A program made the position numbers and the translations under genes. From NCBI RefSeq assembly GCF_030209435.1, contig NZ_JARVRX010000020.1:124001-188000 (forward strand): a stretch of DNA of 64,000 bases, read 5' to 3'. The stretch is from Mycolicibacterium sp. lyk4-40-TYG-92. GTDB taxonomy: Bacteria > Actinomycetota > Actinomycetes > Mycobacteriales > Mycobacteriaceae. Of the stretch, positions 1 through 8,864 are shown piece by piece. Each line of letters opens with the position of its first letter. Within the stretch, counting starts at the first letter, position 1. The notes beneath the pieces were generated by a model, which was not told where the DNA came from, did no database searches, and was given only the letters and a program-made list of their open reading frames with translations.

Positions 1-734
1 CGATCCTCTACCTGCATGGCGGCGCATTTCTCACCTGTGGTCTCAACACGCACCGGTCCTTTGCCGCCCAGCTGTCCCGCACCGCTGACGCCGAGGTACT
101 CAACGTCGGATACCGCATGTTGCCCGACCACGGGCTGTCTGCAGCGCTGGCCGACGCGGCCGATGGACTCCGCTGGCTGCTGGACCGCGGCTACCGCTGG
201 TCCGACATCGTCGTCGCCGGAGATTCCGCGGGCGGGTATCTGGCCCTACAGACCGCCGCCGAACTGCTGCGGCAAGGTCACCCGCCCACCGCCGGTGTGG
301 CGGCCATCTCTCCCCTGACGACGCTGAACCCACACGACAAAACTCCCAGCGGCAAGGACCGGTGCGCCATGTTCACGGCTCGCGCGATGACATCGTTCAT
401 GCGCTACGTCGCCGTGCACGGTGAGAAGAACCCGTCCGGTCAGCCCATCGCCTCGCCCGTGGACGCAGACCTGCGCCGGATGCCGCCGGTGTCGATCCAC
501 GTCAGCAGCGACGAGTTCCTCCGGCCCGACGCGGAACTGATGTACGAGCGGCTGACCGAGGCCGGCGCGCAATGTGAACTTCATATGTGGGACGGGCAGA
601 TTCACGACTTCCCGCTCGCTGCTGCCGTCCTGCCCGAAGGGCGCCGGGCGATCCGCTACATCGGCGACTTCATCAAGCAGGTCGCCCCGGCGACGAATGC
701 CGACCAGGAATATCCGTCGGCCGCGTCGCTGTGA
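1..734 (+). CDS. Alpha/beta hydrolase (hormone-sensitive lipase type), 5' truncated
   Basis: The reading frame is already open at the window edge (first full codon at base 3), so the N-terminus is missing and about 243 residues are visible. An HGG oxyanion-hole motif lies near the start, followed by GDSAGG, the nucleophile elbow of the hormone-sensitive-lipase/arylesterase branch. The remaining triad members fit the Asp in the DEFLRPDA segment and the His in QIHDFPL. This is the mycobacterial LipH/LipI-like esterase type, expected to cleave short or medium acyl esters. The substrate cannot be told. It ends 55 bases before the catalase gene, in the same direction. Family assignment is firm; the specific role is not. 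Confidence 0.85.
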   Translation, partial: ILYLHGGAFLTCGLNTHRSFAAQLSRTADAEVLNVGYRMLPDHGLSAALADAADGLRWLLDRGYRWSDIVVAGDSAGGYLALQTAAELLRQGHPPTAGVAAISPLTTLNPHDKTPSGKDRCAMFTARAMTSFMRYVAVHGEKNPSGQPIASPVDADLRRMPPVSIHVSSDEFLRPDAELMYERLTEAGAQCELHMWDGQIHDFPLAAAVLPEGRRAIRYIGDFIKQVAPATNADQEYPSAASL

Positions 735-755
735 ATCACGGGTGCCGGCCGCCGC

Positions 756-780
756 GTTTGTTGCCGATCGCGGTGGGTAA
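756..780 (+). promoter_or_regulatory. Putative SigF-type promoter of the catalase gene
   Basis: GTTT at 756-759 and GGGTAA at 775-780 are separated by 15 bases. This fits the mycobacterial SigF pattern (GTTT, 15-17 bases, GGGTA). The expected transcription start falls within a few bases of the GTG start codon at 790, so the transcript would be nearly leaderless; no Shine-Dalgarno sequence is seen. Inference from pattern only. Confidence 0.55.
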
Positions 781-789
781 CCAGACACG

Positions 790-2898
790 GTGGACGAAAC
801 ATCGAATGCGAAGCACGAGCAACTCGACGCCGCGCGTGTCGACAACAACGCGGGGTACCTGACCACACAGCAGGGGGTCCGGGTTCCGCACACCGACGAC
901 GCCCTCACCGCAGGTGAACGCGGTCCGACCCTGCTGGAGGATTTCCACGCGCGCGAGAAGATCACCCACTTCGACCACGAACGCATTCCCGAGCGGGTCG
1001 TGCACGCGCGCGGCGCGGGGGCCTACGGCTACTTCGAGCCCTACGACGATTCGCTGGCCGACTTCACCGCGGCGAAATTCCTGACCACGCCGGGCCTGCG
1101 CACGCCGGTGTTCGTCCGTTTCTCCACGGTCGCCGGGTCCCGAGGCTCCGCCGACACCGTGCGCGACGTTCGCGGCTTCGCCACCAAGTTCTACACCGAG
1201 CAGGGCAACTACGACCTCGTCGGCAACAACTTCCCGGTCTTCTTCATCCAGGACGGCATCAAGTTCCCCGACTTCGTGCACGCCGTGAAACCGGAGCCGC
1301 ACAACGAGATTCCGCAAGCCGCATCCGCTCACAACACGCTGTGGGACTTCGTGTCGCTACAGCCGGAAACGCTGCACGCCATCATGTGGCTGATGTCCGA
1401 CCGGGCCCTGCCGCGCAGCTACCGGATGATGGAAGGCTTCGGTGTGCACACCTTCCGGCTGGTGAACGCCGCCGGCGAGGGCGTGTTCGTGAAGTTCCAT
1501 TGGAAGCCGAAACTCGGTGTGCACTCACTGCTGTGGGAAGAATGCCAGCAGATCGCCGGCAAGGATCCGGACTTCAACCGCCGCGACCTGTGGGACGCCA
1601 TCGAGGCCGGCCAGTTCCCCGAGTGGGAGCTGGGTGTTCAGCTGATTCCGGAATCCGACGAGTTCGCCTTCCCGTTCGATCTGCTCGACGCGACCAAACT
1701 CGTTCCGGAGGAACGGGTTCCGGTGATCCCCGTCGGCCGGATGGTGCTCGACCGCAATCCGGACAATTTCTTCGCCGAGACCGAGCAGGTCGCGTTTCAC
1801 ACCGCCAATCTGGTGCCGGGTATCGATTTCACCAACGATCCCCTGCTGCAGTTCCGCAACTTCTCGTACCTCGACACCCAGCTGATCCGCTTGGGCGGGC
1901 CGAATTTCGCGCACCTGCCGGTCAACCGGCCCGTTGCGGCGGTCACCAACAATCAGCGCGACGGCTACGGCCAGCACACCATCCCCGTGGGGACGACGAG
2001 CTACCTCAAGAACAACCTCGGCGGTGGTTGCCCCGCGCTGGCGGACGAGGATGCCTTCCGGCACTACACCGAACGCGTCGACGGCCACAAGATCCGCAGC
2101 CGCGCGGAGAGTTTCAAGGACTACTACAGCCAGCCCCGGATGTTCTGGCTCAGCATGTCGACCGCCGAGCAGGATCACATCGTCGCCGCGTATTCGTTCG
2201 AACTCGGAAAGGTCGGGCCCGAGACCGGCATCCGGCAACGAGTCATCGCACAGCTCAACATGATCGATCACGAGCTCGCCGAGCGGGTCGCCGCCAAGCT
2301 CGGACTACTGGCTCCGGACGAAGTCGCTGTCCCCGAGCGGGTGGTGTCGTCGCCGGCGCTGTCGCAGATGAACACCGTGACCGATTCCATCGTCAGTCGG
2401 CGAATCGCCGTCCTCGCCGCCGACGGAGTGGACCTCCGCGGCACCGAACGGACCGCCGCCGCACTCAGAGAGCTGGGCGCCACCGTCGACATCGTCGGTC
2501 TCATCGGTGGCGGCACCATCACGACCGACACCGGCCAGGAACTCGGCGTGGATCTCGGGCTCAACACCACCTCATCGTCGGTCTACGACGCGGTGCTGGT
2601 GCCGGGAGCTCAGGGGTCCGTCGAGCTACTCGCACAGGACGGTTCGGCGATCCATTTCGTCGGTGAGGCCTACAAGCACCTGAAGCCGGTTGCCGCGTTC
2701 GGTGCGGGTATCGGCTTGCTGCGCGCCGCGGGACTCAATCCCGAATCTGCCGGGGTGGCCGAAACCCACACCGACAGAGGCGTTGTCACGACGACTTCGC
2801 ACGGCGGCGCGCTCGACGAACTGTTCGTCGAGGCCTTCATCGACACGATCCGGCGGCACCGGACCTGGAACCGGGCAACCGAAGCGGTGCCGGCCTGA
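790..2898 (+). CDS. katE: HPII-type large-subunit catalase
   Basis: Breaks hydrogen peroxide down to water and oxygen in the cytoplasm, using haem. The catalase core spans roughly residues 20-490, with the catalytic His at about 72 (VVHARG), the distal Asn at about 146 (LVGNN) and the haem-ligand Tyr in FSYLDTQ. Residues about 530-700 form the extra DJ-1/PfpI-like (class I amidotransferase fold) domain that defines the large-subunit clade. At 702 residues it is somewhat shorter than E. coli HPII because the N-terminal extension is reduced. The start is GTG. A SigF-like promoter lies directly upstream and a ChaB-like gene follows, which suggests a general-stress unit. Confidence 0.95.
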   Translation: MDETSNAKHEQLDAARVDNNAGYLTTQQGVRVPHTDDALTAGERGPTLLEDFHAREKITHFDHERIPERVVHARGAGAYGYFEPYDDSLADFTAAKFLTTPGLRTPVFVRFSTVAGSRGSADTVRDVRGFATKFYTEQGNYDLVGNNFPVFFIQDGIKFPDFVHAVKPEPHNEIPQAASAHNTLWDFVSLQPETLHAIMWLMSDRALPRSYRMMEGFGVHTFRLVNAAGEGVFVKFHWKPKLGVHSLLWEECQQIAGKDPDFNRRDLWDAIEAGQFPEWELGVQLIPESDEFAFPFDLLDATKLVPEERVPVIPVGRMVLDRNPDNFFAETEQVAFHTANLVPGIDFTNDPLLQFRNFSYLDTQLIRLGGPNFAHLPVNRPVAAVTNNQRDGYGQHTIPVGTTSYLKNNLGGGCPALADEDAFRHYTERVDGHKIRSRAESFKDYYSQPRMFWLSMSTAEQDHIVAAYSFELGKVGPETGIRQRVIAQLNMIDHELAERVAAKLGLLAPDEVAVPERVVSSPALSQMNTVTDSIVSRRIAVLAADGVDLRGTERTAAALRELGATVDIVGLIGGGTITTDTGQELGVDLGLNTTSSSVYDAVLVPGAQGSVELLAQDGSAIHFVGEAYKHLKPVAAFGAGIGLLRAAGLNPESAGVAETHTDRGVVTTTSHGGALDELFVEAFIDTIRRHRTWNRATEAVPA

Positions 2899-2944
2899 TG
2901 TTGATCTGCCCGCCAGCTGTTTTCACACCGTGAGGAGGAGTGTC

Positions 2945-3358
2945 ATGCCGAAGACCACGAAGAAGGGGCAAGCCAAGAAGAGTGAGCTGCCCAGCACACT
3001 GCAGAAGTCGAGCCCCAAGGCACAACGCACATTCGCGAAGGCGCACGACTCTGCCGCCGAGGAGTACGGCGAAGGTGAACGTGCCCACCGGGTCGCGTAC
3101 TCAGCGCTGAAGCACAGCTATGAGAAGGTCGGCGACCACTGGGAGAAGAAGGACCACAAGGGCCCGTCCGACGAACGAGCGCGCAGCGGCGGGCCCAACG
3201 CCCGCGGCAAGACTGCCGAAGGCGTGGACACCGAGGCCACCAAGAAACATCTCATGGACATCGCGCGCCGGCTCGACATCCGGGGCCGGTCGACCATGAA
3301 CAAAGGTGAGCTGGTCGAAGCGATCGAGAAGGCCAACCGGCGGGCCAGCCGCCGCTAG
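2945..3358 (+). CDS. ChaB-like protein with C-terminal Rho-N/SAP-like segment
   Basis: A 137-residue, very basic protein. Residues about 14-75 (LPSTLQKSSPKAQRTFAKAH and on) match the ChaB fold family, small proteins once called cation transport regulators. The last 35 residues (HLMDIARRLDIRGRSTMNKG) resemble the Rho N-terminal/SAP-like helical motif that can bind nucleic acid. A strong GAGGAG ribosome site lies 6 bases before the ATG. It sits 46 bases downstream of the catalase in the same direction, so co-transcription under stress is plausible. Its real role is unknown; a nucleic-acid-associated stress protein is an inference. Confidence 0.75.
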   Translation: MPKTTKKGQAKKSELPSTLQKSSPKAQRTFAKAHDSAAEEYGEGERAHRVAYSALKHSYEKVGDHWEKKDHKGPSDERARSGGPNARGKTAEGVDTEATKKHLMDIARRLDIRGRSTMNKGELVEAIEKANRRASRR

Positions 3359-3362
3359 CGAA

Positions 3363-3785
3363 CTACCACTGACCGAGCTGGCACTGCACGTTGTACGGCG
3401 CGGTCTGGTGCGCTGCCGACTGCCCGTCGACCGCGATGTCGCACGTCGAGTCCGGGGCGGCCTGGCCGCCATGCGTGGTGCTGCTGACAGTGAAGATGGC
3501 CCACTGCGGGTCGGCGAGCTTCGTGGTGAACACCCACGGGGCGTCCGGGCCGACGGTGACCGTCTCGCGCTTCAGGTAGGCGTACGCGTCGGCGTTGTAG
3601 GCGGCCTTGTTCGCCGGCTGGTTGACCAGGTACAGCAGGTCGAAGGTGGCCGGGCCACCGACCGACAGCGTGTACCGGACCTCGTGGCCGGCCGGGTCAG
3701 CAGACGCCACCGGCGCCATCAGCCCGGCGGCCGCCACTGCTGCCGCGCCACACACCACTGACAACTTGACTGTCGCTTTACGCAT
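3363..3785 (-). CDS. Small secreted protein, MmpS-like core
   Basis: A 140-residue protein with a clear Sec signal peptide (MRKATVKLSVVCGAAAVAAA, cleavage expected after ASA-DP). The mature part has two cysteines and a beta-rich pattern (YTLSVGGPATFDLLYLV, TCDIAVDGQ) resembling the extracytoplasmic domain of MmpS-type proteins. An in-frame ATG three codons upstream (3794) is possible, but the Met followed by Arg-Lys makes the better signal peptide. It is convergent with the ChaB-like gene (4-base gap). No MmpL partner is adjacent, so function is unknown. Confidence 0.7.
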   Translation of the reverse strand: MRKATVKLSVVCGAAAVAAAGLMAPVASADPAGHEVRYTLSVGGPATFDLLYLVNQPANKAAYNADAYAYLKRETVTVGPDAPWVFTTKLADPQWAIFTVSSTTHGGQAAPDSTCDIAVDGQSAAHQTAPYNVQCQLGQW

Positions 3786-3837
3786 GCCGGTCATATCGAC
3801 TGACCGTACCGGACTGTTACACCCTGCATCAGACGTA

Positions 3838-4278
3838 TCACCCCGCCTGCAGCTCCAGCAGCACCGTCACCGGCCCGTCGTTGACCAGTTCGACGTGCAT
3901 GTGGGCGCCGAACCGGCCGGTGGCCACCTCGGCCCCCAGCTCCCGCAGCGCGGCCGCGAACTCGTCGACCAGCGGTTCGGCGACGGGCCCGGGCGCCGCG
4001 GCATTCCACGACGGTCGACGGCCCTTCGCGGTGTCGGCGTAGAGGGTGAACTGACTGACCACGAGAATCGGAGCCCCGGCGTCCGCGGCGCTGCGCTCGC
4101 CGTCGAGAATGCGCAGCCGCCACAGTTTGTCTGCCATCTTGCGCACCACCGCGACGTCGTCGGTGTGGGTGAGGCCGACGAGCGCGGCCAAACCCTGAGG
4201 ATTCGGGGTGATCTCACCGACCGTCAGCCCGTCGACCGTCACCCGCGCCGACGTCACCCGCTGCACCAGTACCCGCAC
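3838..4278 (-). CDS. dtd: D-aminoacyl-tRNA deacylase
   Basis: Hydrolyses D-aminoacyl-tRNAs (and Gly-tRNA-Ala) to keep D-amino acids out of proteins; a cytoplasmic homodimer. Diagnostic segments are MRVLVQRV at the N-terminus, SQFTLYAD in the active site and NDGPVT, the Gly-cisPro chirality-proofreading motif, near the C-terminus. A longer frame starts at GTG 4296, but the internal GTG at 4278 gives the family's usual N-terminus and 146-residue length. Divergent from the mini-catalase gene, with a short shared upstream region. Confidence 0.93.
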   Translation of the reverse strand: MRVLVQRVTSARVTVDGLTVGEITPNPQGLAALVGLTHTDDVAVVRKMADKLWRLRILDGERSAADAGAPILVVSQFTLYADTAKGRRPSWNAAAPGPVAEPLVDEFAAALRELGAEVATGRFGAHMHVELVNDGPVTVLLELQAG

Positions 4279-4322
4279 GTTCGCCGATGTTGCCACAGCA
4301 GTTTGTGGTACCTGTGGTGGTC

Positions 4323-5384
4323 ATGGACGGCCCATCCTGGCGCGGTACTCCCCTGACCCGGCGTTCGATCCTGGTCGGCCTCGGCGCCGTCGGGGCGTTC
4401 CTCGCCGTCGATCTGGGACTGGTCGCATACACCAGCCGCGCCGGCACGCTGACCCGCCAGACGTTCCTGGACGGCTTCCGGAACGTCTTCGGCGATCACC
4501 CCGGGTTCCGGAAGAACCATGCCAAAGGGGTCTCGGTGGTCGGCCACTTCATGAGCAACGGCAACGCGGCTGCCCTCTCGCGGGCCGCGGTCTTCGGGCC
4601 GGGTGAGACGCCCGTCGCGGGTCGGTTCTCTCTGGCCGGTGGCAACCCGACCGCCGCCGATACCCCCGGCGCAGCGCGTGGGCTCGGCCTGGCCATCGGC
4701 TTCCCCGGTGCCGCCCAGTGGCGGACCGCGATGCTGAACCTCCCGGTGTTCGTCGACAATTCACCGCAGGGCTTCTACGACCGGCTGCTGGCGTCGAAAC
4801 CGGGCGCCGACGGCAAGCCCGATCCGAAGGTCATGGCCGACTTCCTCAGCCGGCACCCCGAGACCGCGGCCGCGACGGCACTGGTCAAGAAAAGCCCGCC
4901 CACACCGGGTTTCGCCGACAGCACCTTCTCCGGCCTGCACAAGTTCTATCTGGTGAACCATGCCGGTGTCCGCACCCCGGTCCGCTGGTCGTTCGTTCCG
5001 CAGCAGACCGCCCTGCCGCCGAAATCCGACGACCCCAACGCGCTGTTCGACGCGCTGATCCGGCAGCTGAAAAAGGCTCCGCTGCAGTGGAATCTGCGGC
5101 TGACGGTCGGACGGGACGGCGACCCGACAGACCCGACGCTGCCCTGGCCGGCCGACCGGCAGGTCATCGACGCCGGCGTCCTGACCCTCACTGAGGCCCA
5201 GACCGATGCCGCCGGCAACGCCCGGGACATCAACTTCGATCCGCTGGTGCTGCCCGACGGCATCGAACCGTCCGACGATCCGCTGCTCAGCGCCCGGTCG
5301 GCGGTGTACGCCGGGTCGTACCGCGCCCGGACCACCGAGCCGAATACTGCTCCGGCCGTTCAGGTTCAGGAGGTCAAGCCGTGA
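4323..5384 (+). CDS. Catalase-family haem peroxidase (mini-catalase), Tat-type export
   Basis: A 353-residue minimal catalase-fold protein, about half the size of the HPII enzyme nearby. The N-terminus carries a twin-arginine-like signal/anchor (TRRSILVGLGAVGAFLAVDL), so the haem domain should lie outside the membrane. The active-site His is in RKNHAKGVSVVGHF and the proximal haem Tyr in SARSAVYAGSY. Such proteins act as peroxidases using organic reductants or membrane electron donors. The stop overlaps the start of the cytochrome b561 gene (GTGA), which suggests that cytochrome is the electron source. A start 12 codons upstream (4287) is open but would overlap the dtd start region. Confidence 0.85.
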   Translation: MDGPSWRGTPLTRRSILVGLGAVGAFLAVDLGLVAYTSRAGTLTRQTFLDGFRNVFGDHPGFRKNHAKGVSVVGHFMSNGNAAALSRAAVFGPGETPVAGRFSLAGGNPTAADTPGAARGLGLAIGFPGAAQWRTAMLNLPVFVDNSPQGFYDRLLASKPGADGKPDPKVMADFLSRHPETAAATALVKKSPPTPGFADSTFSGLHKFYLVNHAGVRTPVRWSFVPQQTALPPKSDDPNALFDALIRQLKKAPLQWNLRLTVGRDGDPTDPTLPWPADRQVIDAGVLTLTEAQTDAAGNARDINFDPLVLPDGIEPSDDPLLSARSAVYAGSYRARTTEPNTAPAVQVQEVKP

Positions 5385-5896
5385 CCGACCGCTTCCCCGT
5401 CCGCACCCGGATTTTGCACTGGCTGACCGCGGTGGCGGTCTTCGCCGCACTGCTGATCGGCTTCACCATGACCAACCAGATCGGCTCCCACGGCGCCCTG
5501 GTCGCCGTCCACATGACGCTGGGCATCAGCATCCTGGTAATCGTGATCGTCCGGGCGGCAAACAGATTCACCCACAAGCCGCCGAAATGGCCCGACACGG
5601 TCGGACCACTGGAGGGCAAGCTGGTCGCCGGCTCCGAGCTGGCGATGTACGCCATGCTGCTGGCGCAGCCGCTGGTCGGCTGGGCCATGGTGTCGGCGTC
5701 GGGCAGCCCGGTGCGGGCCTTCGGATTGACGCTCCCGGGCCTTGTTCCCTTCGACGCCGACCTGTACGGCATTCTGCGCCAGGCACATTCGGTGGTGGCC
5801 TATCTGCTGGTCGCCGCGATCGCCGCGCACGTCAGCGCCATCCTGCTCCACACCCTGACCCTGCGTGACGGCATGCTCCGCCGCATGACCCACTGA
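5381..5896 (+). CDS. Cytochrome b561-family membrane protein
   Basis: A 171-residue integral membrane protein with four hydrophobic helices and paired histidines placed for two b-type haems (RILHWLTAV, AVHMTLG, RQAHSVVAY, AAHVSAILLH). This is the bacterial diheme b561 type, which accepts electrons from the quinol pool. It is translationally coupled to the preceding Tat-type haem peroxidase by a 4-base GTGA overlap. Together they look like a quinol-to-peroxide electron path at the outer face of the membrane. The pairing is seen; the electron flow is inferred. Confidence 0.87.
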   Translation: MTDRFPVRTRILHWLTAVAVFAALLIGFTMTNQIGSHGALVAVHMTLGISILVIVIVRAANRFTHKPPKWPDTVGPLEGKLVAGSELAMYAMLLAQPLVGWAMVSASGSPVRAFGLTLPGLVPFDADLYGILRQAHSVVAYLLVAAIAAHVSAILLHTLTLRDGMLRRMTH

Positions 5897-5904
5897 CCCA
5901 AATC

Positions 5905-6033
5905 CCGCGAGCGGCCGTGTTTGCACAGCGACACGCCGTCAACTCATGACATTGTGGGGCCACTCGTGGGGCGCGAGCGACCCCAAAATGCACACACGAT
6001 CCGGCGTGTCGTGTACAGACACGGCCGCTCGCG
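5905..6033. repeat. Long imperfect inverted repeat between convergent genes
   Basis: A left arm at 5905-5938 and a right arm at 6001-6033 are inverted copies, identical over the first 16 bases (CCGCGAGCGGCCGTGT) and again over the last 8-9 (GACACGCCG), with about three mismatches and one gap between. The core of about 60 bases is unpaired. It fills the gap between the cytochrome b561 stop and the hisS stop. It could be a bidirectional terminator or a MITE-like dispersed intergenic element; arms this long exceed an ordinary terminator. Confidence 0.7.
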
Positions 6034-6034
6034 G

Positions 6035-7294
6035 TTAAAGGAGTAGCCCGGTCACGCGCGCGGCGACGTCGGCGATGGGCACGTCGACCTGCTCGCCGTT
6101 CGACAAATCCTTGACGCCGACGGTGCCGGCCTCGATGTCGCGGTCCCCGACGACCAGGGCCACCTTGGCGCCGGAGCGGTCGGCGGCCTTCATCGCGCCC
6201 TTGAGGCCACGGTCGCCGTAGCACATGTCGGTGCGCACACCCGAACCCCGCAGGGCCGCAACGATCTTCGCCAGTTCGAGCTTGGCCGGGGCGCCCAGGG
6301 GCACCGCGTACACATCGACGGCCGCAGGAGACGCCACCGTCTTGCCCTCGGCCTTGAGTGCCAGCACCGTGCGGTCGACGCCGAGGCCGAAGCCGATGCC
6401 CGACAGGTCCTGGCCGCCCAGTTGCTTCATCAGACCGTCGTACCGGCCACCGCCGCCGATCCCGGACTGTGCGCCGAGGCCGTCGTGCACGAACTCGAAG
6501 GTGGTCTTGGTGTAGTAATCCAGGCCGCGGACCATGCGCGGGTTGATGACGTACGGCACACCGAGGGCGTCCAGGTGCGCCAGCACGGTGTCGAAGTGTT
6601 CCTTGGCGGCCTCCGACAGGTGATCGAGCATCACCGGGGCGTCGGCCGTCATCTCCTTGACGTGGGGCCGTTTGTCGTCGAGCACCCGCAGCGGGTTGAT
6701 CTCCGCGCGGCGGCGGGTGTCCTCGTCGAGATCGAGTTTGAACAGGAAGTCCTGCAACAGCTTCCGGTACTGGGGGCGGCAGGTGTCGTCGCCCAGCGAG
6801 GTGATCTCGAGGCGGAAACCGTCGAGTCCCAGCGAGCGGAAGCCGGCGTCGGCCACCGCGATCACCTCGGCATCCAGCGCGGGGTCGTCGATGCCGATGG
6901 CCTCCACGCCCACCTGCTGCAGCTGGCGGTAACGGCCGGCCTGCGGCCGCTCGTAACGGAAGAACGGTCCGGAATACCGCAGCTTGGCCGGCAGCGCGCC
7001 ACGGTCCAGCCCGTGTTCGATGACGGCCCGCATGACGCCCGCGGTGCCCTCCGGGCGCAGCGTGACCGAGCGGTCACCGCGGTCGGCGAAGGTGTACATC
7101 TCCTTGGACACCACGTCCGTGGACTCCCCCACACCGCGGGCGAACAGCGCGGTGTCCTCGAACACCGGCAGCTCGATGTGGCCGTACCCGGCCAGCCGCG
7201 CGACGTTCAGCAGTCCGTCGCGTACCGCGACGAATTCCGCCGAGTCCGGGGGCAGGTAGTCCGGGACGCCCTTGGGCGCCTGAAAATCGCTCAA
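6035..7294 (-). CDS. hisS: Histidyl-tRNA synthetase
   Basis: Charges tRNA-His; class II synthetase, 419 residues, the usual length. Motif 2 is in [16 protein letters not shown], the histidine-binding HisA motif in [12 protein letters not shown], and motif 3 in [10 protein letters not shown]; a C-terminal anticodon-binding domain follows. The start codon is TTG and overlaps the stop of the upstream metallo-hydrolase (TTGA), so the two are translationally coupled. The same gene pair occurs as Rv2580c-Rv2581c in M. tuberculosis. Confidence 0.96.
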   Translation of the reverse strand: MSDFQAPKGVPDYLPPDSAEFVAVRDGLLNVARLAGYGHIELPVFEDTALFARGVGESTDVVSKEMYTFADRGDRSVTLRPEGTAGVMRAVIEHGLDRGALPAKLRYSGPFFRYERPQAGRYRQLQQVGVEAIGIDDPALDAEVIAVADAGFRSLGLDGFRLEITSLGDDTCRPQYRKLLQDFLFKLDLDEDTRRRAEINPLRVLDDKRPHVKEMTADAPVMLDHLSEAAKEHFDTVLAHLDALGVPYVINPRMVRGLDYYTKTTFEFVHDGLGAQSGIGGGGRYDGLMKQLGGQDLSGIGFGLGVDRTVLALKAEGKTVASPAAVDVYAVPLGAPAKLELAKIVAALRGSGVRTDMCYGDRGLKGAMKAADRSGAKVALVVGDRDIEAGTVGVKDLSNGEQVDVPIADVAARVTGLLL

Positions 7295-7956
7295 CGTGAT
7301 AAGCCTTCGAGGAATGGGTTGGTACGGCGTTCGGCGCCGATCGTGGTCTGGGGGCCGTGCCCAGGTAGTACCACAGTGTCGTCGTCGAGCACCAACAGTT
7401 TTGTCACGATCGAGTCCAGCAGGTCCCGGCCGCTGCCGCCCGGGAGATCGGTGCGGCCCACCGACTGCTTGAACAAGGTGTCGCCGGTGAATGCCAGCTC
7501 GGCCGGACCGTCAGCCACGCGGAAGACCACCGAGCCCCGGGTGTGCCCCGGCGTGTGGTCCACCGTGACGGTGATCCCGCCCAGCTCCAGCTTGTCGCCG
7601 TCCCGATCGAGTTCGACGACCTGCTTGGGCTCGGAAAACAAGACCCCGAACGCCAGCTGGGCCAGGCGCGGGCCGAATCCCTTGATCGGATCGGTCAGCA
7701 TGAACCGGTCCTCGGGGTGGATGTACACCGGGCAGCCGTAGGTGTCCGCCACCTTCTGCGCCGACCAGATGTGGTCGACGTGGCCGTGGGTGAGCAGCAC
7801 CGCCGACGGGGTGAGCCGGTTCTCATCCAGGATTTCGCGGATGCGGCCCATGGCCCGCTGGCCCGGGTCGACGATGATCGCGTCCGACCCGGCGCGCGCC
7901 GCGAGGATGTAGCAGTTGCACTGCAACATCCCGGCCGGAAACCCCGTCAACAACAC
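7291..7956 (-). CDS. MBL-fold metallo-hydrolase (glyoxalase II-like)
   Basis: A 221-residue metallo-beta-lactamase-fold hydrolase of the type annotated as glyoxalase II-like (Rv2581c ortholog by position). The THGHVDH zinc motif, the later HTPGHTRGS histidine and AFTGDTLF aspartate, and a final GHGP histidine supply a complete dinuclear metal site. Likely a thioester hydrolase, but the substrate in mycobacteria, which lack glutathione, is not established. Coupled to hisS downstream. Confidence 0.88.
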   Translation of the reverse strand: MLLTGFPAGMLQCNCYILAARAGSDAIIVDPGQRAMGRIREILDENRLTPSAVLLTHGHVDHIWSAQKVADTYGCPVYIHPEDRFMLTDPIKGFGPRLAQLAFGVLFSEPKQVVELDRDGDKLELGGITVTVDHTPGHTRGSVVFRVADGPAELAFTGDTLFKQSVGRTDLPGGSGRDLLDSIVTKLLVLDDDTVVLPGHGPQTTIGAERRTNPFLEGLSR

Positions 7957-7988
7957 GCAGCCATTTTCCCACGTGGGAAACTGCCTCC

Positions 7989-8795
7989 ATGACGCAGCCA
8001 GGCCCCTGGGGACCCCCGCCGCCCGACCAGCCCCAGTACTACGGTGCGCCGCAATACGTTCCGGGCTTTCCGCCGCCGAAGAAGTCCCGCACCGGCTGGG
8101 TGATGTTCGCCGTCATCGCCGTCATCGCGCTGGTCGCGGCGGGTGTCGCCGCCGTTATCGTGCTGCGCCACGAGAACAAGCCCGTCGGTGGGGCCGGCGC
8201 GACGTCATCCGCGGAATCCGGGCCGACGCCGCTGCGCTCGATCCACCTCGCGGCACCGAACGTCGCGACCAAGCCGGGCAGCTCCGAGCCGAAGGCCACG
8301 CTGGCGGTCTACGAGGACTTCCTATGCCCCTTCTGCCGCCGGTTCGAGCAGGTCTACGGCCCGACCATCGGCAAGCTGATCACCGACGGCCGCATCGCCG
8401 TGGACTACACCATGGTGTCGATCCTGGGTCGTGGCGACCTGACGTCGTACTCGGTGCGGGCCGGCGCGGCCGCATACTGCGTGGCCGACGCCGACACCGC
8501 GGCGTTCCAGCGGTTCCAGGCCGCGCTGTTCGCGCATCAGCCCGACGAAGGGGCGACGTCGTACCCGTCCGACGACGAGCTCGTCACCCAGGCCCAGAAA
8601 GCCGGCGCACCTGATTCGGTCGCCGATTGCATCACCAGCGGCAAGTACCGCGACATGGTCAACAACTCGGTCAAGAGCTCGGGCATCAACTCGACGCCGA
8701 CGGTGCTGCTCAACGGTGCCGACATCGGCGACGCCGTGCTGCAGAACCCCGATCCGCAGGCGCTGCTGGACCAGCTCAAGACCGTCTCAGGGTGA
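7989..8795 (+). CDS. Membrane-anchored DsbA-like thiol-disulfide protein
   Basis: A 268-residue protein with a Pro/Tyr-rich cytoplasmic tail (residues 1-33), one transmembrane helix (about 37-59) and an extracytoplasmic thioredoxin-fold DsbA-type domain with a CPFC active site at 113-116 and the cis-Pro loop in NSTPTVLLNG. Expected to oxidise or isomerise disulfides in exported proteins. It has two further cysteines (AAYCVAD, DCITSG). It lies between the metallo-hydrolase and ppiB, a slot without this gene in M. tuberculosis as I recall. Confidence 0.87.
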   Translation: MTQPGPWGPPPPDQPQYYGAPQYVPGFPPPKKSRTGWVMFAVIAVIALVAAGVAAVIVLRHENKPVGGAGATSSAESGPTPLRSIHLAAPNVATKPGSSEPKATLAVYEDFLCPFCRRFEQVYGPTIGKLITDGRIAVDYTMVSILGRGDLTSYSVRAGAAAYCVADADTAAFQRFQAALFAHQPDEGATSYPSDDELVTQAQKAGAPDSVADCITSGKYRDMVNNSVKSSGINSTPTVLLNGADIGDAVLQNPDPQALLDQLKTVSG

Positions 8796-8864
8796 CCTGG
8801 CACACTCGGTGCCGACCATATGTCGAGGCATTTGGCCTCGACCGTGACGAGGAGGACTTCGGCC

